DNA of 18,904 bases from NCBI GenBank assembly GCA_046593925.1, contig JBKJQN010000031.1, forward strand, positions 1 through 18,904, given 5' to 3'. The notes below the pieces were generated by a model. The model searched no databases. It worked only from the letters and a program-made list of their open reading frames with translations, and was not told the DNA's origin. Shown here in pieces: positions 1 to 8,170 of the stretch. Numbering within the stretch: the first letter of the stretch is position 1; each line of letters begins with the position of its first letter. A program made the position numbers and the translations under genes. Origin of the DNA: JAYVYM01 sp046593925 (lineage in GTDB: Bacteria; Actinomycetota; Actinomycetes; Mycobacteriales; SCTD01).

Positions 1-879
1 CTGGGCGAGGGCGTGCGCGAGCACCGGCACCTCGACGCCGAACAACGGGGTGGTCACCGTCGTGCCGAACAGCGGCTGGTAGCGCTCGTCGTCCGGGTGC
101 GCGACCAACGCGACGCAGGCGGGCAGCAGCTCCGGGCGGGTGGTCTCGATGAAGACCGGCTCGGAGCCCGCCCGGTGGAAGCCGACGCGGTGGTAGGCCG
201 CCGGCATCTCGCGGTCCTCCAGCTCGGCCTGGGCGACGGCGGTGCGGAAGTCCACGTCCCACAGCGTCGGGGCCTCCTGCGCGTAGGCCTCCCCGCGCGC
301 AAGGTTGCGCAGGAAGGCCCGCTGCGAAGCCCGCTGGGACTCCGGCCCGATGGTCGTGTAGGTCTGCTTCCAGTCGACGCTGAGGCCGAGCTTGCGCCAC
401 AGCTGCTCGAAGACCTTCTCGTCCTCAGCGGTCAGCCGCAGGCACAGCTCCACGAAGTTGGGGCGGCTGATCGAGACCGGGTCCTTCGGCGGCTCCGCCG
501 GCGGCTGGTACGACGGGTCGTGGTGCAGCGAGGGGTCGCAGCGGACGCCGTAGTAGTTCTGCACCCGGCGCTCGGTGGGCAGGCCGTTGTCGTCCCAGCC
601 CATGGGGTAGAACAGCACCTTCCCGAGCATCCGCTGGTAGCGCGCGATGGCGTCGGTCTGGGCGTAGCCGAACACCGAGCCCATGTGCAGCGAGCCGCTG
701 ACCGTCGGCGGAGGCGTGTCGATGGAGTAGACGTCCTCGCGAGAGGCGCCGTCTCCCAAGGCGTCAAAGGCAGCTTCAAAGGAATAGGTCTGCTGCTCTT
801 CCCAGGCGGCGTCCCACTTGGCCTCGAGGCCGTCGAGCGTGGGGCGGTCGGGCAGCTGGTTCGGGGAGGCAGCGGTCAC
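1..879 (-). CDS. valS: Valyl-tRNA synthetase, N-terminal part (gene runs off the left edge)
   Basis: Cytoplasmic class Ia aminoacyl-tRNA synthetase that charges tRNA-Val. The 293 codons present cover the N-terminus, the first half of the Rossmann catalytic domain and the beginning of the editing-domain region. Family hallmarks are PPPTVSGSLHMGSVFGYAQTD and GWDDNGLPTERRVQNYYGV, followed by RPNFVELC and LGLSVDWKQTY; this is the archaeal-like ValRS branch found in some actinobacteria. The class I HIGH signature reads HMGS, so its last histidine is a serine. I chose GTG at 879 because a TAGACT -10 box ends exactly 7 nt before it, which fits leaderless transcription. An in-frame ATG at 906 would add 9 residues but has no ribosome binding site. 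The KMSKS motif and anticodon-binding domain lie outside the window. Confidence 0.93.
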   Translation of the reverse strand, partial: MTAASPNQLPDRPTLDGLEAKWDAAWEEQQTYSFEAAFDALGDGASREDVYSIDTPPPTVSGSLHMGSVFGYAQTDAIARYQRMLGKVLFYPMGWDDNGLPTERRVQNYYGVRCDPSLHHDPSYQPPAEPPKDPVSISRPNFVELCLRLTAEDEKVFEQLWRKLGLSVDWKQTYTTIGPESQRASQRAFLRNLARGEAYAQEAPTLWDVDFRTAVAQAELEDREMPAAYHRVGFHRAGSEPVFIETTRPELLPACVALVAHPDDERYQPLFGTTVTTPLFGVEVPVLAHALAQ

Positions 880-886
880 CCTGTGG

Positions 887-892
887 AGTCTA
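887..892 (-). promoter_or_regulatory. -10 box for leaderless valS transcript
   Basis: TAGACT on the minus strand matches the actinobacterial TANNNT -10 consensus. It is followed by 7 nt (CCACAGG) and then the GTG start, so transcription should begin at the start codon itself. No good -35 is seen. Inference from sequence only. Confidence 0.5.
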
Positions 893-905
893 GGGAAGGT
901 GTTCA

Positions 906-911
906 TAGGGT
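906..911 (+). promoter_or_regulatory. -10 box for leaderless thioesterase transcript
   Basis: TAGGGT matches TANNNT and is followed by 7 nt (TTGCGCC) and then the ATG at 919, the geometry expected for a leaderless mRNA. No Shine-Dalgarno sequence precedes this ATG. It lies 13 bp from the oppositely oriented valS -10 box, so the two promoters face each other across overlapping DNA. Confidence 0.5.
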
Positions 912-918
912 TTGCGCC

Positions 919-1653
919 ATGCAGATCGATCTGGACGGCCGTTGGGCCATCGGCGGCAAGATCCACGGCGGCTACCTGCTGCGCCACCTCGCCGCGGCCA
1001 CCGTCACCGAGGACCACCCGCACCCGCTGGCGGTCAGTGCGCACTTCCTGCGCGCCCCCGACCCTGGTACGGCGGACATCAAGGTCGACGTGCTGCGCGC
1101 CGGGCGTCGCGTCTCGCAGGCCCGCTCGTCGCTGTCCCAGGGGGAGCTGTGCGTCGAGGCTCTGGTCAGCACCGGCCGGCTGCACGAGGACGCGGAGCCC
1201 TTCTGGTCCGCCACCGCTCCCCCGGACCTGCCGCCCGTCGAGGAATGCACGCACATGGTCCCGGAGCCCTTCCCCGGCTGGCGGGTGGGCCACCTGGAGT
1301 TCGTTGACGTGCGTTGCGACCCGGCCACCGTCACCTTCGCCTCAGGTGTCCCTGGTACGCCGGGTCGGCTGGCCGGGTGGGTCACGGTCCCCGACGTCAC
1401 GGTGCTGGACCTGCTCGTCGTCTGCGACGCCATGGCGCCGGTCACCTTCGACCTCGGCGTCCCCGGTTGGGTGCCGACGATCGAGCTCACCGCCCTGGTG
1501 CGCGCCGTACCCGCACAGGGTCCGCTGCGGGTGGAGCAGCGCGCCGTGCTGCTTGAGGACGGCTGGCTGGACGAGAGCTGCGACATCTGGGACAGCCGCG
1601 GGCGCCTGGTGTGCCAGGCCCGTCAGCTCGCGGGCTACCGAGAGCCGGGCTGA
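919..1653 (+). CDS. Thioesterase family protein (double hotdog, acyl-CoA thioesterase-like)
   Basis: 244-residue cytoplasmic protein resembling TesB-like/4HBT_3 acyl-CoA thioesterases with two tandem hotdog folds. The N-terminal half contains IHGGYLLRHLA at about residues 15-25, the glycine-containing turn before the long hotdog helix, then AVSAHFLRAPDPG and a strand pattern through AGRRVSQARSSLSQ. The C-terminal half repeats the topology, with PDVTVLDLLVVCDAMAP followed by WVPTIELTALVRAVP, and ends with LVCQARQLAGY, the usual terminal strand of this family. The likely reaction is hydrolysis of fatty acyl-CoA; the substrate cannot be told. The ATG at 919 is preferred over upstream in-frame starts because it begins the conserved fold and sits 7 nt after a TAGGGT -10 box. 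It is divergent from valS and convergent with the DUF3152 gene, whose stop codon is 22 bp away. Confidence 0.8.
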   Translation: MQIDLDGRWAIGGKIHGGYLLRHLAAATVTEDHPHPLAVSAHFLRAPDPGTADIKVDVLRAGRRVSQARSSLSQGELCVEALVSTGRLHEDAEPFWSATAPPDLPPVEECTHMVPEPFPGWRVGHLEFVDVRCDPATVTFASGVPGTPGRLAGWVTVPDVTVLDLLVVCDAMAPVTFDLGVPGWVPTIELTALVRAVPAQGPLRVEQRAVLLEDGWLDESCDIWDSRGRLVCQARQLAGYREPG

Positions 1654-1675
1654 CCGCCGTACCCGCGCCTGGCCG

Positions 1676-2440
1676 TTAGGGGTAGGGCCAGGCGTTGCGC
1701 GCGCAGCCGGACAGCGACTTGGTCTGCTGCAGCATCGTCTGAGCGCGCCCGTCCGGTCGGCAGCCCTGCGCGTGCCCGTGTCCCAGCGCGTGGCCAACCT
1801 CATGGTTGATGACGTACTGCCGGTACTGCACCAAGTGCCCGCGGTAGGGACGCGCCCCGTCACGCCAGCGGCGGAAGTTGATCACTGCACGGCCACGTGA
1901 GTCGTAGCAGCTGAAGATGCCGTTGGTCCTGAGCGGCCGGCAGAGCCGGTCGGTGGTCGCCGGTCCGGCGAGGACCACCGTGAAGTCAACGGGTCCGTGG
2001 GACACCCGCTGGAACGACATCCGACCGCCGTGACCCCAACCGCGGGGGTCGGCCAGGGTGCGATGCACCAGCGCGGCGAAGGCTGCGGCGTAACCGGCCT
2101 GGTCCGGCACCAGGCCCTCCTCGGTCTGGACCTTGAAGCGCTTGAGCGGGCCGGATCCCAGGACCTCGCTGTGGCCAGGAACGGTCCTCAACCGGCCTCG
2201 GGTGCGGACCGAACCCGTCCTGTGCACCTGCCTGGTTGCCGGCGACCGGACGACCGTCGGCGGGCTCGCCACCGGCGCCGGACGCACTGCCGCAACCACG
2301 ACCGCCGGCCTGGTGGGCTCCGGTCGCGTCGGCTCCGGTCGAGCCGGATCGGGCCGCGATGCGAGCACGGCAACCAGCGACGTCAACAGCAACGTCGCGA
2401 CCGCCATCAGTCCGGTACGGCGCACGGTGCACCTGGGCAC
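1676..2440 (-). CDS. Secreted DUF3152 domain protein, putative zinc peptidase
   Basis: 254 residues. A basic start is followed by a hydrophobic segment (about residues 11-28), a signal peptide or membrane anchor, then a Pro/Arg/Thr-rich linker with a tandem RPEPT repeat near residues 34-45. The DUF3152 domain fills the C-terminal 150 residues. It contains HEVGHALGHGH at 213-223, a perfect HExxHxxGxxH metzincin-type zinc motif, and TMLQQTK just after it, which could supply the Met-turn. Four Cys residues in the domain (about 167, 178, 227 and 246) could form disulfides outside the cell. DUF3152 proteins are common in actinobacteria, and as far as I know their substrate is undefined. The GTG start lies 25 nt after the clpX stop, so co-transcription with clpX is possible. 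An internal ATG at codon 12 is an alternative start. Confidence 0.82.
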   Translation of the reverse strand: MPRCTVRRTGLMAVATLLLTSLVAVLASRPDPARPEPTRPEPTRPAVVVAAVRPAPVASPPTVVRSPATRQVHRTGSVRTRGRLRTVPGHSEVLGSGPLKRFKVQTEEGLVPDQAGYAAAFAALVHRTLADPRGWGHGGRMSFQRVSHGPVDFTVVLAGPATTDRLCRPLRTNGIFSCYDSRGRAVINFRRWRDGARPYRGHLVQYRQYVINHEVGHALGHGHAQGCRPDGRAQTMLQQTKSLSGCARNAWPYP

Positions 2441-2465
2441 AGCGTCAGCGGGGCGAGACGCCCTG

Positions 2466-3740
<1,275 letters not shown>

Positions 3741-3764
3741 CGCTCACCTCGTCCCTGTCCGCCC

Positions 3765-3786
3765 CGGCCACGAGGACCGGTGGCCG
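3765..3786 (-). other. Hairpin upstream of clpX
   Basis: Perfect 7-bp inverted repeat (CGGCCAC / GTGGCCG) with an 8-nt loop, 25-46 nt upstream of the clpX start. It would form in the 5' leader of clpX mRNA, just upstream of the GAGGTGA ribosome binding site. Function unknown; it could affect translation or RNA stability. Confidence 0.35.
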
Positions 3787-3860
3787 TATCCCGACGGTAC
3801 CGCCTGGGATGCCGCTGCCACACTGCCTTGCTGGATGTGCCCCGCAGGGATGCACTGCCG

Positions 3861-3883
3861 GCGGGCCCGTCGGCCCGGCCCGC
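3861..3883 (-). terminator. GC-rich hairpin after clpP2
   Basis: Perfect 7-bp inverted repeat (GCGGGCC / GGCCCGC) with a 9-nt loop, starting about 11 nt after the clpP2 stop. There is no U-tract, so it is either an actinobacterial-type U-less terminator or a partial attenuator or stability element between clpP2 and clpX. Confidence 0.4.
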
Positions 3884-3894
3884 GGTAGGGGGAC

Positions 3895-4527
3895 TCAGCG
3901 CCCCGCGCCGACGATGGCGGCGGTCTTGCGGGTGCTCACCACCTCGTCGATGAGCCCGTAGGCCACCGCTTCCTCGGCGGTGAGGATCTTGTCGCGCTCG
4001 ATGTCCTTGCGGATCGCCTCCACCGGCTGGCCGCTGTGGTCGGACAGCATCTTCTCCAGCAGGACCCGCATCCGGAGGATCTCGCGGGCCTGGATCTCGA
4101 TGTCGCTGGACTGCCCCTCACCACCACCGGATGGCTGGTGGATCAGGACCCGGGCGTGCTGCAACGCCAGCCGCTTGCCCTTGGTGCCCGCGGCGAGCAG
4201 CACGGCGGCTGCCGACGCCGCCTGCCCCATGCAGATCGTCTGGATCTCGGGGCGGACGAACTGCATCGTGTCGTAGATCGCCGTCAGCGCCGTGAAGGAG
4301 CCGCCCGGTGAGTTGATGTAGATCGAGATGTCACGGTCCGGGTCTTCGGACTCGAGATGCAGCAGCTGCGCCATCACGACGTTGGCGACGCCGTCGTCGA
4401 TCGGCGTACCCAGGAAGATGATGCGCTCCTTGAGCAACCGGCTGTAGATGTCGAACGAGCGCTCCCCGCGCGAGGTCTGCTCGATGACGATCGGGATCGT
4501 GTATGCCGTCGGGTCCTGGAAGCTCAT
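3895..4527 (-). CDS. clpP2: ATP-dependent Clp protease proteolytic subunit ClpP2
   Basis: 210-residue serine protease subunit. The catalytic triad is visible: S105 in MGQAASAAA, H130 in LIHQPSGG and D179 in ERDKIL. The handle-helix and axial-pore region are conserved (YINSPGGSFTALTAIYDTMQF). In actinobacteria ClpP1 and ClpP2 assemble as two different heptameric rings; MSFQDPTAYTIP and the C-terminal placement next to clpX mark this copy as ClpP2. The ATG at 4527 follows an AGGAGG Shine-Dalgarno that overlaps the clpP1 stop codon (CTAGGAGG), so translation of the two subunits is probably coupled. The intergenic gap is 13 nt. Confidence 0.97.
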   Translation of the reverse strand: MSFQDPTAYTIPIVIEQTSRGERSFDIYSRLLKERIIFLGTPIDDGVANVVMAQLLHLESEDPDRDISIYINSPGGSFTALTAIYDTMQFVRPEIQTICMGQAASAAAVLLAAGTKGKRLALQHARVLIHQPSGGGEGQSSDIEIQAREILRMRVLLEKMLSDHSGQPVEAIRKDIERDKILTAEEAVAYGLIDEVVSTRKTAAIVGAGR

Positions 4528-4540
4528 GGTCACGGTCCTC

Positions 4541-5221
4541 CTAGGCCCGGGTGCCGGCGCCGGACGGGATGTCCTTCGCTCCGGTGGTGACGTGGTCGAT
4601 GAAGCCGTAGTCCTTGGCCTCGGCCGCCGAGAACCAGCGGTCGCGGTCGGAGTCGCGCTCGATCTGCTCCTCGCTCTGGCCGGTGTGAAAGGCGATCCGC
4701 TCGGCCATCTGCTTCTTGACGTACAGCATCTGCTCGGCCTGGATCGCGATGTCGGCCGCCGTACCGCCGATGCCACCGGACGGCTGGTGCATCATGATCC
4801 GTGCGTGCGGCGTCGCATAGCGCTTGCCGTTGGCCCCGGCGCAGAGCAGGAACTGCCCCATCGAGGCCGCCAGCCCGAGCCCGACCGTCGCAACATCGTT
4901 GGCGACGAACTGCATCGTGTCGTAGATCGCCATGCCGGCCGAGATCGAGCCGCCCGGACTGTTGATGTAGAGCCAGATGTCGCGCTCGGGGTCTTCGGCG
5001 GCCAGCAACAGCAGCTGCGCGCAGATCGCGTTGGCCATGTCGTCCATCACGGGCGACCCGAGGAAGATGATCCGCTCGCGCAGCAGCCGGTTGAAGACCT
5101 GGGCGTCCAGGCCCATGTCGCCGCCGGGCGACCGGAGCGTCCGGGTCAGGGGGCTCGCGCCCCCCTGCACGCCAGGCACGGGGGGCGTCGCGGGGACCGC
5201 AACGGAGGGGGAGATGATCAC
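4541..5221 (-). CDS. clpP1: ATP-dependent Clp protease proteolytic subunit ClpP1
   Basis: Up to 226 residues. The triad is S120 in GLAASMGQF, H145 in MMHQPSGG and D194 in SDRDRWFS, with the SPGGSISAGMAIYDTMQ signature. It partners with ClpP2 in the mixed tetradecamer served by ClpX. The first 36 residues are Pro/Gly-rich and not conserved; they may be a propeptide, since actinobacterial ClpP subunits are N-terminally processed, or the true start may be internal (M36, in GGDMGLDAQ). The GTG at 5221 has a moderate GAGGCAGG upstream. A TAGGGT -10 box about 60 bp upstream gives it its own promoter, downstream of tig. Confidence 0.96.
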   Translation of the reverse strand: MIISPSVAVPATPPVPGVQGGASPLTRTLRSPGGDMGLDAQVFNRLLRERIIFLGSPVMDDMANAICAQLLLLAAEDPERDIWLYINSPGGSISAGMAIYDTMQFVANDVATVGLGLAASMGQFLLCAGANGKRYATPHARIMMHQPSGGIGGTAADIAIQAEQMLYVKKQMAERIAFHTGQSEEQIERDSDRDRWFSAAEAKDYGFIDHVTTGAKDIPSGAGTRA

Positions 5222-5281
5222 GGGCTGCCTGCCTCGGGGTCTGCTGGCGTGGTCGTCACGCCTGATTCGGGCCTGTCGTAG

Positions 5282-5309
5282 ACCCTAACGCCGCCCCCCG
5301 ACAGGTCAG
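5282..5309 (-). promoter_or_regulatory. Candidate clpP1P2 promoter
   Basis: On the minus strand CTGACC (5309-5304, similar to TTGACA) is separated by 16 bp from TAGGGT (5287-5282), giving a leader of about 55 nt before the GTG at 5221. Just upstream, at 5325-5339, GTTCCGCTCAGAGCG resembles a ClgR-type operator, but with spacing off by one base, so I give it little weight. Confidence 0.35.
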
Positions 5310-5365
5310 TCCGTCCCGCGGGTCGTTCCGCTCAGAGCGCAGCCTCGCAGCCGCCGAACCGGGCG

Positions 5366-6781
5366 CTACTGGTCAGGTTCGTCGAGGTAGTGGACCGCAC
5401 CGTCGGTGTGGACGTGGAAGGGGCGGCCGTCGTCATCGGTCTCCACGTCGGCGCCGCCGTCGTCGTCGTCCCGCAGGGCCTCCAGGTCGACCGCCTCACC
5501 GGCGCTGTCAATGATCGTCGCAGCCGCCATGACGGCGGCGAGCGCCTTGCCCCGCCGAACCTCCGAGACCATCCCCGGCAGCTGGCCGCCTGCCACGAGC
5601 TGCTGGGCGAACTCGTCGGGCGGCACGCCGGCGCGCTGCGCCCGGCGCACGACCTGGTCGCTGAGCTCGGCGTCCGTGACGCCGAGCTGCTCGGCGTCGG
5701 CCACCGCGTCGAGCACGAGCTGGGCCTTGACCGCCTGCCGGGCACCCTCGGCCATGTCGGTCTCGTAGTCCTCCGCCGTCTTACCCTCGGACTCGAGGTA
5801 GCCGTCGAGGGTGAGGCCGCTGGCGGTGAGCTGCTGCTCCGTGCTGCTGCGGCGCCAGTCGACCTCGGCGGTGAGGACCGACTCCGGGAGCGGCACCTCG
5901 ACCTCGGCGAGCAGCGCCTCGAGCACCTTGTCGCGCGCCTCGACGCCCTGCTGCAGACGCTTGGCCCGGTCGATGCGGGCGCGGACGTCGCCGCGGAACT
6001 CCTCGGCGCTGGCGAAGCCGGTCGTGTCGCTGGCCCACTGGTCGTCGACCTCGGGCAGCTCGCGCTCGTTGACAGCCCGCACCGTCACCGCGACGTCCGC
6101 CGTCGAGCCCGCAAGATCCCCTGCCACGAGAGCGGTCTGGAAGGTCCGGGCGTCACCGGCCGAGGCCCCCGCGAGAGCCTCGTCGATCCCCTTGAGCAGC
6201 TCGCCTGAGCCGAGCTGGTAGCTCAGGCCCTGGGCGGTGCCGCCGGGCACGTCGTCGCCGCCCACGGTGGCGACCAGATCCAGGGTGAGGAAATCGCCGT
6301 CACCGGCGGCGCGCTCGACAGGGACCAGCTTGGCGAACCGCTCGCGCAGGCTCTGCACCTGCTCGTCGACGTCGCCGTCGCTGACCTCGACGACGTCCAC
6401 GGTCACCGACAGCCCGTCGTAGGACGGCAGGATGATCTCGGGGCGGACATCGACCTCGGCGGTGAACGCCAGCTCGACGCCGTCGTCCATCCGGAGTACC
6501 TCGACCTGGGGCGGCGCGACGGGCGTGACCCCGCTCTGCTCGACCGCCTCGCCGTAGAGGCGGGGGACGGCGTCGTGCAGCGCCTCCTCAAGGACCGCGC
6601 CGCGCCCGACGCGCTGGTCCAGGATGCGAGCCGGGACCTTTCCCGGGCGGAACCCCTGCACCCTGACCTGCTGGCCGATCCTGCGGTACGCGCCATCCAG
6701 CTCGGGCTTGAGCTCGTCGAAGGGGACCTCCACCGTGAGGCGGACCCTGGTCGGGCTCAGGGTCTCGACGGCGCTCTGCAC
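5366..6781 (-). CDS. tig: Trigger factor, ribosome-bound chaperone and peptidyl-prolyl isomerase
   Basis: 471 residues. The N-terminal ribosome-docking domain carries the signature GFRPGKVP at 43-50. The FKBP-type PPIase domain follows at about 150-240 (GDFLTLDLVATVGG to ELLKGIDEALAG). The helical C-terminal chaperone domain starts near EVDDQWASDTTGF. The tail after about residue 440 is strongly acidic and low complexity (DDDDGGADVETDDDGR), a common actinobacterial extension. It folds nascent chains at the ribosome exit tunnel. The ATG at 6781 has AAGAGGA about 12 nt upstream. It sits upstream of clpP1 with a 144-bp gap, the usual tig-clpP-clpX order. Confidence 0.97.
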   Translation of the reverse strand: MQSAVETLSPTRVRLTVEVPFDELKPELDGAYRRIGQQVRVQGFRPGKVPARILDQRVGRGAVLEEALHDAVPRLYGEAVEQSGVTPVAPPQVEVLRMDDGVELAFTAEVDVRPEIILPSYDGLSVTVDVVEVSDGDVDEQVQSLRERFAKLVPVERAAGDGDFLTLDLVATVGGDDVPGGTAQGLSYQLGSGELLKGIDEALAGASAGDARTFQTALVAGDLAGSTADVAVTVRAVNERELPEVDDQWASDTTGFASAEEFRGDVRARIDRAKRLQQGVEARDKVLEALLAEVEVPLPESVLTAEVDWRRSSTEQQLTASGLTLDGYLESEGKTAEDYETDMAEGARQAVKAQLVLDAVADAEQLGVTDAELSDQVVRRAQRAGVPPDEFAQQLVAGGQLPGMVSEVRRGKALAAVMAAATIIDSAGEAVDLEALRDDDDGGADVETDDDGRPFHVHTDGAVHYLDEPDQ

Positions 6782-6869
6782 AGGGGTTCCTCTTCATCGT
6801 TGAGGGATCGTCGTCGCGGACCGGGCACGGCACGCGGCGGGTGGGGCTCACTGGCTCAGCACAACTCGG

Positions 6870-6942
6870 TCGGGGCGGGGAGAGTCGAACTCCCGATCTC
6901 CTGCTCCCAAAGCAGGCGCGCTAGCCACTACGCTACGCCCCG
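6870..6942 (-). tRNA. tRNA-Pro (anticodon UGG)
   Basis: Full cloverleaf: acceptor stem CGGGGCG/CGCCCCG, D-stem GCG/CGC, anticodon stem CCTGC/GCAGG with loop TTTGGGA (anticodon TGG), T-stem GGGAG/CTCCC with TTCGACT loop, and discriminator A. The 3' CCA is not encoded (ACCG). A TAGAGT -10 box at 6955-6960 precedes it on the minus strand. Confidence 0.95.
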
Positions 6943-6954
6943 CGTAACGCGCCC

Positions 6955-6960
6955 ACTCTA
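6955..6960 (-). promoter_or_regulatory. -10 box for tRNA-Pro
   Basis: TAGAGT on the minus strand, 12 nt before the mature 5' end. It lies in the 29-bp spacer shared with the divergent tRNA-Gly. The -35 region would fall inside the tRNA-Gly gene, and no clear hexamer is seen there. Confidence 0.4.
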
Positions 6961-6971
6961 GGTGCGTACCC

Positions 6972-7045
6972 GCGGGCGTAGCTCAATGGTAGAGCCTCAG
7001 TCTTCCAAACTGATGGTGCCGGTTCGATCCCGGTCGCCCGCTCCA
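6972..7045 (+). tRNA. tRNA-Gly (anticodon UCC)
   Basis: Cloverleaf: acceptor GCGGGCG/CGCCCGC, D-arm GCTC/GAGC, anticodon stem TCAGT/ACTGA with loop CTTCCAA (anticodon TCC), T-arm GCCGG/CCGGT (one G-T pair) with TTCGATC loop, discriminator T, and an encoded CCA at 7043-7045. It is divergent from tRNA-Pro. Confidence 0.95.
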
Positions 7046-7195
7046 GCTGAAGGTTCAGGTCACCTCGGGCGCACGGGGTGCTGGGGCGTGCGTCACAGGC
7101 ACTCGAGGTCGGGGCGGGCAGTGCTGAGGTCATGGGCGGGACGACTTCTCGCATCCACCCGATCAAGAGGCACGACGTCCGTTGCCGGCTGGCGA

Positions 7196-7310
7196 ACGAC
7201 GGGCGGCCGCCATCTGCACTGCCCGCAGGGCAGCCACCTGGCGATGTACGACGACCAGGAGACCTACCTGTCCGGGCTGGTCGACTCTCTCGTCGCCGGG
7301 CGGCAGCGGG
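7196..7310 (+). pseudogene. Remnant of the C-terminus of a proline iminopeptidase-like alpha/beta hydrolase
   Basis: In one plus-strand frame the translation contains HLHCPQGSHLAMYDDQETY followed by LSGLVDSLVAGRQR. This resembles the end of proline iminopeptidase-family hydrolases, where the catalytic His lies in a CPxGSH(L/M)A(M/L)xDDQ motif followed by the last helix. No upstream part of the gene (nucleophile elbow GxSxGG, catalytic Asp) is present, no start codon fits, and the frame has no stop at the expected end. It therefore looks like a decayed fragment. The 289 bp between tRNA-Gly and the LamG gene hold nothing else I recognise, apart from a short GGGTC tandem near 7308-7323. Confidence 0.5.
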
Positions 7311-7334
7311 TCGGGTCGGGTCCGGCCCGGTCTG

Positions 7335-8099
7335 CTAGCCGCGTCGCACGACGACATCATCGAGCAGGCCGAAGAACTGGTCGTTGTCCTGGTTCTCGAC
7401 CTGCTTGCCCCCGATGGCCACCGGGGCCGTTCCGGCCAGGTCCACGGGCCGCATCGCGTGGTGTCCGCGCTGGATGCCGTCGACCAGGATCACCACCCCG
7501 CTGCTCGTACGGCGACACAGCACCTGGTGCCAGGTGCCGTCGGCGACTGTCACGCTGCTGACGACCACGACCCGCTGCGACGTCCCGTCGGCCCGCGAGC
7601 CCGACACCACGCAGCTCGGCAGGCCGGGGTTGCCGTCGACCTGGAGCTTCCACTGGCCGGTGGCGTCGCCGTACAGGCCCTTCTGTACGAGGTTCTCGCC
7701 CTTGCTGGTCTGTCGGGCGTCCAGGCGCAAGCGCGTTCCCCAGCTGAACGCGGCGAGCCCCAGGTCCAGGGAGGGGCTGTCGGGCACCTGGAGGATCGCC
7801 TTGGGGCAGGTGCCGGCCTCGCAGACGGCCGGGTAGCGGGCGGACCGGGTGCCGGCGTAGCCGATCGCCGAGGCGATGCTGCCGCCGAACCCGGTACGGA
7901 CCGTTCCGTCGTTGCCCTGACCGGACGTGTCGACGACGGGGGTGCCGCCGGCCAGGCTCTCGCCGCTGTCGAAGTGCAGTGCGAGCACCGACGTCGACGC
8001 CGCCTCGGCCGGCGTCGCGGCCAGCAGGCCCAGAGCCACGACCAGGGACAGCGGCGCTGCGGGAGCGGCGAGGAAGCGGGCCAGCAGGGCGCGGGTCAT
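7335..8099 (-). CDS. Secreted LamG/concanavalin A-like lectin domain protein
   Basis: 254 residues. A classical signal peptide (MTRALLARFL, hydrophobic core to about 27, ATPAEAA cleavage region at 29-35) is followed by one LamG-like beta-sandwich: LALHFDSGESL, VDTSGQGNDGTV near 57-67, SFSLD-like SWGTRLRLDA near 119-128, VTVADGTWHQVLCRR at 183-197 and VILVDGIQRGHH at 203-214, ending with LLDDVVVRRG. DGTWHxV and the GxxDDV ending are hallmarks of LamG_3/pentraxin folds, which bind carbohydrate or act as adhesion modules. Four Cys may form disulfides. The ATG at 8099 begins the signal peptide. It lies 71 bp after the secreted beta-propeller gene on the same strand, so the two may be co-expressed. 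Ligand unknown. Confidence 0.78.
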   Translation of the reverse strand: MTRALLARFLAAPAAPLSLVVALGLLAATPAEAASTSVLALHFDSGESLAGGTPVVDTSGQGNDGTVRTGFGGSIASAIGYAGTRSARYPAVCEAGTCPKAILQVPDSPSLDLGLAAFSWGTRLRLDARQTSKGENLVQKGLYGDATGQWKLQVDGNPGLPSCVVSGSRADGTSQRVVVVSSVTVADGTWHQVLCRRTSSGVVILVDGIQRGHHAMRPVDLAGTAPVAIGGKQVENQDNDQFFGLLDDVVVRRG

Positions 8100-8170
8100 C
8101 CGGGGATGATGCCCGATCTGGACGCCGGGCGCGTCCGTCTGCCGCTGCGGCCGCCCGGCCCTGGCGGCCC

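Noticed and set aside
13..1653. 546-codon open frame on the plus strand running through valS into the thioesterase
   Set aside because: Only its 3' part (from 919) is a real protein. The 5' two thirds are the antisense of conserved valS and have the Arg/Ala/Val-rich composition of a GC-bias shadow frame.
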